Assembly: GCF_000682775.1 (NCBI RefSeq)
Contig: NZ_AWFI01000001.1
Coordinates: 620,001-684,000, forward strand
Direction: 5' to 3'
From: Hyphomonas sp. L-53-1-40
Lineage (GTDB): Bacteria > Pseudomonadota > Alphaproteobacteria > Caulobacterales > Hyphomonadaceae
Length of the DNA: 64,000 nt
The translations under genes and the position numbers were made by a program. This document shows, in pieces, positions 60,890 through 64,000 of the stretch. The notes under the pieces were generated by a model. The model was not told the origin of the DNA. It made no database searches and saw only the letters and a list, made by a program, of their open reading frames with translations. Positions within the stretch are counted from its first letter, which is position 1, and each line of letters starts with the position of its first letter.

Positions 60890-61939
60890 ATGGCACCGGC
60901 AAAGCACAGAAATTTGAACAGCCTGCCGGGCAAATTGCTGCCGTGGTTCGAACGCCATGCACGCGACTTGCCCTGGCGCACGCTGCCGGCAGACCGGGCT
61001 GTGGGCGAGCGGCCTGACCCGTACCGTGTCTGGCTCTGCGAGATCATGATGCAGCAGACGACCATCCCGCATGGCACCCCATACTTTCATACCTTCCTTA
61101 CGCGCTGGCCAACCATTGAGGCGCTGGCGGCGGCAAAGGATGAAGAGGTGATGAGTGCGTGGGCGGGCCTCGGCTATTATGCGCGAGCGCGGAATTTGCT
61201 GAAATGTGCGCGTGAAGTCGCCGCACGCGGAGGCTTTCCGGAAACAGAGGCCGAGCTGCGCAAACTGCCCGGTATCGGGCCATATACGGCTGGCGCGATC
61301 GCGGCGATTGCCTTTGACCAGAAAGCGGCGGCGGTGGATGGTAATGTCGACCGCGTGTTCGCGCGCCTGCTGGCATTGAAAGGCGAATGGGCCGCTGAGA
61401 AGAAGGTGATTGCCGAAACAGTGCGGGCGCTGGTGCCGGAGGACCGGCCGGGAGAATTTGCTGAAGCGCTGATGGATCTGGGCGCAACCGTGTGCACGCC
61501 GACCAAGCCGAACTGCCTGATCTGTCCACTGTCGTCCCTGTGCGCAGCGCGGGCCGAAGGGGCGCCTGAACGCTATCCGATCAAGCCCGCAAAAGTGCCA
61601 AAGCCCGTACGGTTTGGAATTGCCTATGTGTTGGTCGTGAAGGGGGAAGCGCTGCTGGTGCGCCGCCCGGACAAGGGCCTGCTCGGCGGGATGCTGGCGC
61701 TGCCGACGGGCGATTGGGTGGAGGGCGATTTTCCGCCAACGCCTTCGCCTGCCGAAGCGGCCTGGGAGGAGGTCGGCGAGGTACGCCATGTTTTCACGCA
61801 TTTCGCGTTTCGCTTTCGGGTGATGCGCGCCGAGGCATCGCGCAAGCCGAAGGTTGCCAATGGACAGTGGGTCAAAGTTGATGAGGTCGAAGGCCTGCCG
61901 AGCGTGTTTGCCAAGGCGTTCCGGCTGGCAGTTGCATAA
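60890..61939 (+). CDS. mutY: A/G-specific adenine glycosylase MutY
   Basis: 349 aa. Removes adenine paired with 8-oxoguanine. Catalytic Glu in CEIMMQQTTIPHGTPYF, HhH motif LRKLPGIGPYTAGAIAAIAF with the following Asp in DGNVDRVFARL, and a [4Fe-4S] cluster in CTPTKPNCLICPLSSLC. The C-terminal NUDIX-like domain recognises oxoG (LLVRRPDKGLLGGMLALPTG). Length normal. Confidence 0.96.
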   Translation: MAPAKHRNLNSLPGKLLPWFERHARDLPWRTLPADRAVGERPDPYRVWLCEIMMQQTTIPHGTPYFHTFLTRWPTIEALAAAKDEEVMSAWAGLGYYARARNLLKCAREVAARGGFPETEAELRKLPGIGPYTAGAIAAIAFDQKAAAVDGNVDRVFARLLALKGEWAAEKKVIAETVRALVPEDRPGEFAEALMDLGATVCTPTKPNCLICPLSSLCAARAEGAPERYPIKPAKVPKPVRFGIAYVLVVKGEALLVRRPDKGLLGGMLALPTGDWVEGDFPPTPSPAEAAWEEVGEVRHVFTHFAFRFRVMRAEASRKPKVANGQWVKVDEVEGLPSVFAKAFRLAVA

Positions 61940-61943
61940 ATTT

Positions 61944-61957
61944 AGTTACCGCTAACA
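61944..61957. promoter_or_regulatory. candidate LacI-type operator upstream of the esterase gene
   Basis: AGTTACCGCTAACA matches the LacI-family palindrome TGTTAGCGCTAACA at 12 of 14 positions. It lies 62-75 bases before the esterase start, just after the mutY stop. A related element precedes the GH67 gene. Confidence 0.4.
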
Positions 61958-62018
61958 CTGGACAATATCATCGCCTTCGGGAAAGTTCCTGCCAAAATAC
62001 AAGAGGGCGGAACAGGAC

Positions 62019-63962
62019 ATGTTTACCAGCAAGACGATGATGGCATGCGGGGCATTGGCCCTGATTGGACTGGGCGCACATGCAGAGGCGCCGAAGCTCG
62101 CCAGCGTATTCGGTGACCATATGGTGATCCAGCGCGATGCACCGGTGCGCCTGTTCGGCACGGCGGATCCCGGCGCGGAATTCATCGTTTCGCTGGACGC
62201 GGCGTCCACGCCTGTTCGTGCCGGCCGGGACGGCCGATGGTGGGTCGAGTTTCCCGAGCTTTCAGCAGGCGGATCACATGAAATTTCCGTCACCGTCGAA
62301 GGTGATACAGTGCAGGCGTTAGAGGATGTGCTGGCGGGCGATGTGTTCTTGTGTTCCGGCCAGTCGAACATGGAATATCCACTGTCACGTGTGACCTATG
62401 CTGAACGGGAAGTCGCCGCTGCGAACCACTCCAATATTCGCCTGCTGCAAGTCGAAAAGGATCTCTCGCTTGCTCCGAATGCGGACTTGCCGGGCGACAG
62501 CGCTTGGGCCGTCACGACGCCGGAGACCGCAGCGGGATTCTCGGCAGTCTGTTACTATGCCGGGCGGGCATTGTCAGAAGCCTATGATGTTCCTGTTGGT
62601 CTGATCAATTCGAGCTGGGGCGGCTCACGCATCGAGCCCTGGATTGATGGCAAGATCATCGGCGCAATGCCGGAACATGCCGAACAAGTGGCCTTGCTGG
62701 AAACCTACAAGGCCGACCGCGGTGCGGCGGCGAAGATCTATTCAGAACGCTGGCAGCAGAGCTGGCGGGACGACCCCGCGACGGAAGGAACTGCGCCGTG
62801 GGAGGATACAGACGCAGGCGAGTGGAAGCCCGTGCCCGGCACGCTGCGCGACTGGCGGAAATGGGGAGACCCGGAACTCACCGATCATCTCGGTATGGTC
62901 TGGCACAAGGTAAGTTTTGATCTGACTCCTCAGCAGGCAGAGCAGGCTGCGACGATCCATATTGGCGCGGTCGATGATACCGACATGACCTGGCTGAACG
63001 GCACGGCAATTGGCACGACATTCCATTGGGGAGGATTGCGCGCGTACGAGGTTTCAGCCGATCTCCTCAAGCCAGGCAAGAACACTATTCTGGTCAACGT
63101 CCACAATGACTACGGCGATGGCGGCATGAACGGACCGGACTCTGAATTGCACGTGGAATTGAAGGACGGCTCCAGCCTATCGCTGGCCGAAGGATGGGCC
63201 TATCGCAAAGTGAATTCAGCCGTTAGCGCTCCAAAGCCTGCGCCCTGGTTCACGATCAAGGGTTACACGATGTTGCACAATGCGATGATTGCGCCGCTGG
63301 CAGGCATCCGTCTGAAAGGGGCAATCTGGTATCAGGGCGAATCCAATGCGGGGGATGGCGTCGCCTATGAAAGTCTGCTCGACCTGCTGGTGCAGGATTG
63401 GCGCGAAAAGTTTGAAGCTGACTTGCCGGTAACTGTCGTGCAACTGCCGCGATATGGCGCGTTTCCCACAGAGGCAGGCAAGCCGGGCTGGGGCGTGATC
63501 CGTGAATCCATGCGCCGCGTCGCCGCCAGGGATGATCGTGTGGGGCTCGCCGTGACGATTGATATGGGCGATCCGGTGGACATTCATCCGCCGAACAAGC
63601 TCGCGGTGGCTGAACGGGTCGTGCGGGTGATGAAGTCTCTCGTTTATGATGAGGTGGATGCAGGCGCGTCTGGCGCCGTAGCGAGTCGGGCCGTGCGAGA
63701 CGGCAGCACAATTCGCATTACGTTTGAGGGTGCGGAAGACGGCTTGGTGACGGTCAGTGCAGGGAGTGTTGTTGGCATGGAGCTGTGCGATGCGTATGCG
63801 TGCAGCTATGCTTCAGCCGAACTCGATGGCGAAACTGTGGTCGTGCAGGCAGAAGATGAGGCGGTGTCCGAGGTCCGCTATTGTCAGGGCAATTCCCCCC
63901 TATGCAATCTCTTCGACGGGGCGGGGATGCCGGCCGGTCCTTTCTGGATCGCGGTTGAATAG
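62019..63962 (+). CDS. sialate O-acetylesterase-like SGNH hydrolase
   Basis: 647 aa. Signal peptide to about residue 22 (AHAEAP). An N-terminal beta domain (LASVFGDHMVIQRDAPVRLFG) leads to the SGNH domain with nucleophile Ser115 in LCSGQSNMEYPL and oxyanion-site sequence GAIWYQGESNAGDG. The catalytic His is near DIHPPNKLAVAER. A beta-galactosidase-like jelly-roll is inserted at about 290-395 (GMVWHKVSFDLTPQQAE, GKNTILVNVHNDYGDGGM). It deacetylates sialic acid or acetylated plant polysaccharides; given GH67 in the same window, acetylated xylan is plausible. Confidence 0.93.
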   Translation: MFTSKTMMACGALALIGLGAHAEAPKLASVFGDHMVIQRDAPVRLFGTADPGAEFIVSLDAASTPVRAGRDGRWWVEFPELSAGGSHEISVTVEGDTVQALEDVLAGDVFLCSGQSNMEYPLSRVTYAEREVAAANHSNIRLLQVEKDLSLAPNADLPGDSAWAVTTPETAAGFSAVCYYAGRALSEAYDVPVGLINSSWGGSRIEPWIDGKIIGAMPEHAEQVALLETYKADRGAAAKIYSERWQQSWRDDPATEGTAPWEDTDAGEWKPVPGTLRDWRKWGDPELTDHLGMVWHKVSFDLTPQQAEQAATIHIGAVDDTDMTWLNGTAIGTTFHWGGLRAYEVSADLLKPGKNTILVNVHNDYGDGGMNGPDSELHVELKDGSSLSLAEGWAYRKVNSAVSAPKPAPWFTIKGYTMLHNAMIAPLAGIRLKGAIWYQGESNAGDGVAYESLLDLLVQDWREKFEADLPVTVVQLPRYGAFPTEAGKPGWGVIRESMRRVAARDDRVGLAVTIDMGDPVDIHPPNKLAVAERVVRVMKSLVYDEVDAGASGAVASRAVRDGSTIRITFEGAEDGLVTVSAGSVVGMELCDAYACSYASAELDGETVVVQAEDEAVSEVRYCQGNSPLCNLFDGAGMPAGPFWIAVE

Positions 63963-63969
63963 TGCCAGC

Positions 63970-64000
63970 CTATTCGGCAGGCACCATCTCTGGGGCATCA
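63970..64000 (-). CDS. possible 3' end of a minus-strand gene cut by the right edge
   Basis: On the minus strand the last bases read in frame as DAPEMVPAE followed by TAG at 63970-63972. The composition suits a protein C-terminus, but only nine codons are visible and no family can be named. Confidence 0.3.
   Translation of the reverse strand, partial: DAPEMVPAE

Overview
The window looks like a chromosomal segment of a Gram-negative alphaproteobacterium, most likely a Hyphomonadaceae member (Hyphomonas/Henriciella-like). The grounds are the split F0 genes (b and b'), the smc-DsbA-DsbA-DUF721/mutY block, a Spinster-type MFS next to a TonB receptor, the NodT-type outer-membrane lipoprotein, and a moderately GC-rich base composition. 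The genus is an inference. I found no rRNA, tRNA, insertion sequence, prophage or CRISPR array.

Layout. 1-4.7 kb: RND efflux permease (cut by the left edge) and adaptor, with a divergent TetR regulator. 4.7-8.6 kb: an intradiol-dioxygenase-like gene and an EF-hand lipoprotein that share one reading frame across a single TAG, divergent from an OmpR-type two-component system. 8.6-14.8 kb: BamA and a large Asp-rich autotransporter. 15.1-19.7 kb: a MacA-MacB-NodT tripartite exporter. 19.7-21.1 kb: an atypical crotonase and MarR. 21.1-26.2 kb: proline block, with proB facing away from proC-proA and followed by the Na+/proline symporter putP. 26.3-28.5 kb: GH67 alpha-glucuronidase. 28.5-33 kb: LysR, then the valine-degradation operon mmsA - small membrane protein - enoyl-CoA hydratase - mmsB. 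33.1-37.1 kb: opgG-opgH for periplasmic glucans. 37.1-42.8 kb: AraC, TonB-dependent receptor, MFS transporter and alpha/beta hydrolase, all on the minus strand. 42.9-44.3 kb: ArsR, infA and Maf. 44.3-45.6 kb: an ECF sigma operon with two small membrane proteins. 45.7-47.7 kb: phosphatase and small envelope proteins. 47.7-52 kb: pmbA, a CysQ-like phosphatase fused to DUF4170, and an MsbA-like ABC exporter. 52.5-55.2 kb: the F0 operon (atpI-B-E-b'-b). 55.4-60.9 kb: smc, two DsbA-like proteins and DUF721. 60.9-64 kb: mutY and a sialate O-acetylesterase-like enzyme.

Much of the content concerns the envelope: three exporters, BamA, an autotransporter, glucan synthesis, TonB uptake and periplasmic thiol chemistry. 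Several transcription units carry their own divergent or adjacent regulator, and inverted repeats in those gaps are candidate operators. The GH67 and SGNH esterase genes have similar LacI-like motifs upstream and both could act on substituted xylan-type polymers, so they may share a regulon (inference).

The least ordinary observations are: (i) the EF-hand lipoprotein and the dioxygenase domain lying in the same frame with only a TAG between them; (ii) the in-frame fusion of a CysQ-type phosphatase to DUF4170 with a plausible internal start; (iii) OpgG predicted to be a lipoprotein; (iv) tandem DsbA-like proteins with CPAC and CGGC centres, one with a twin-arginine lipoprotein-like signal; (v) an ArsR repressor with cysteines placed as in persulfide sensors.
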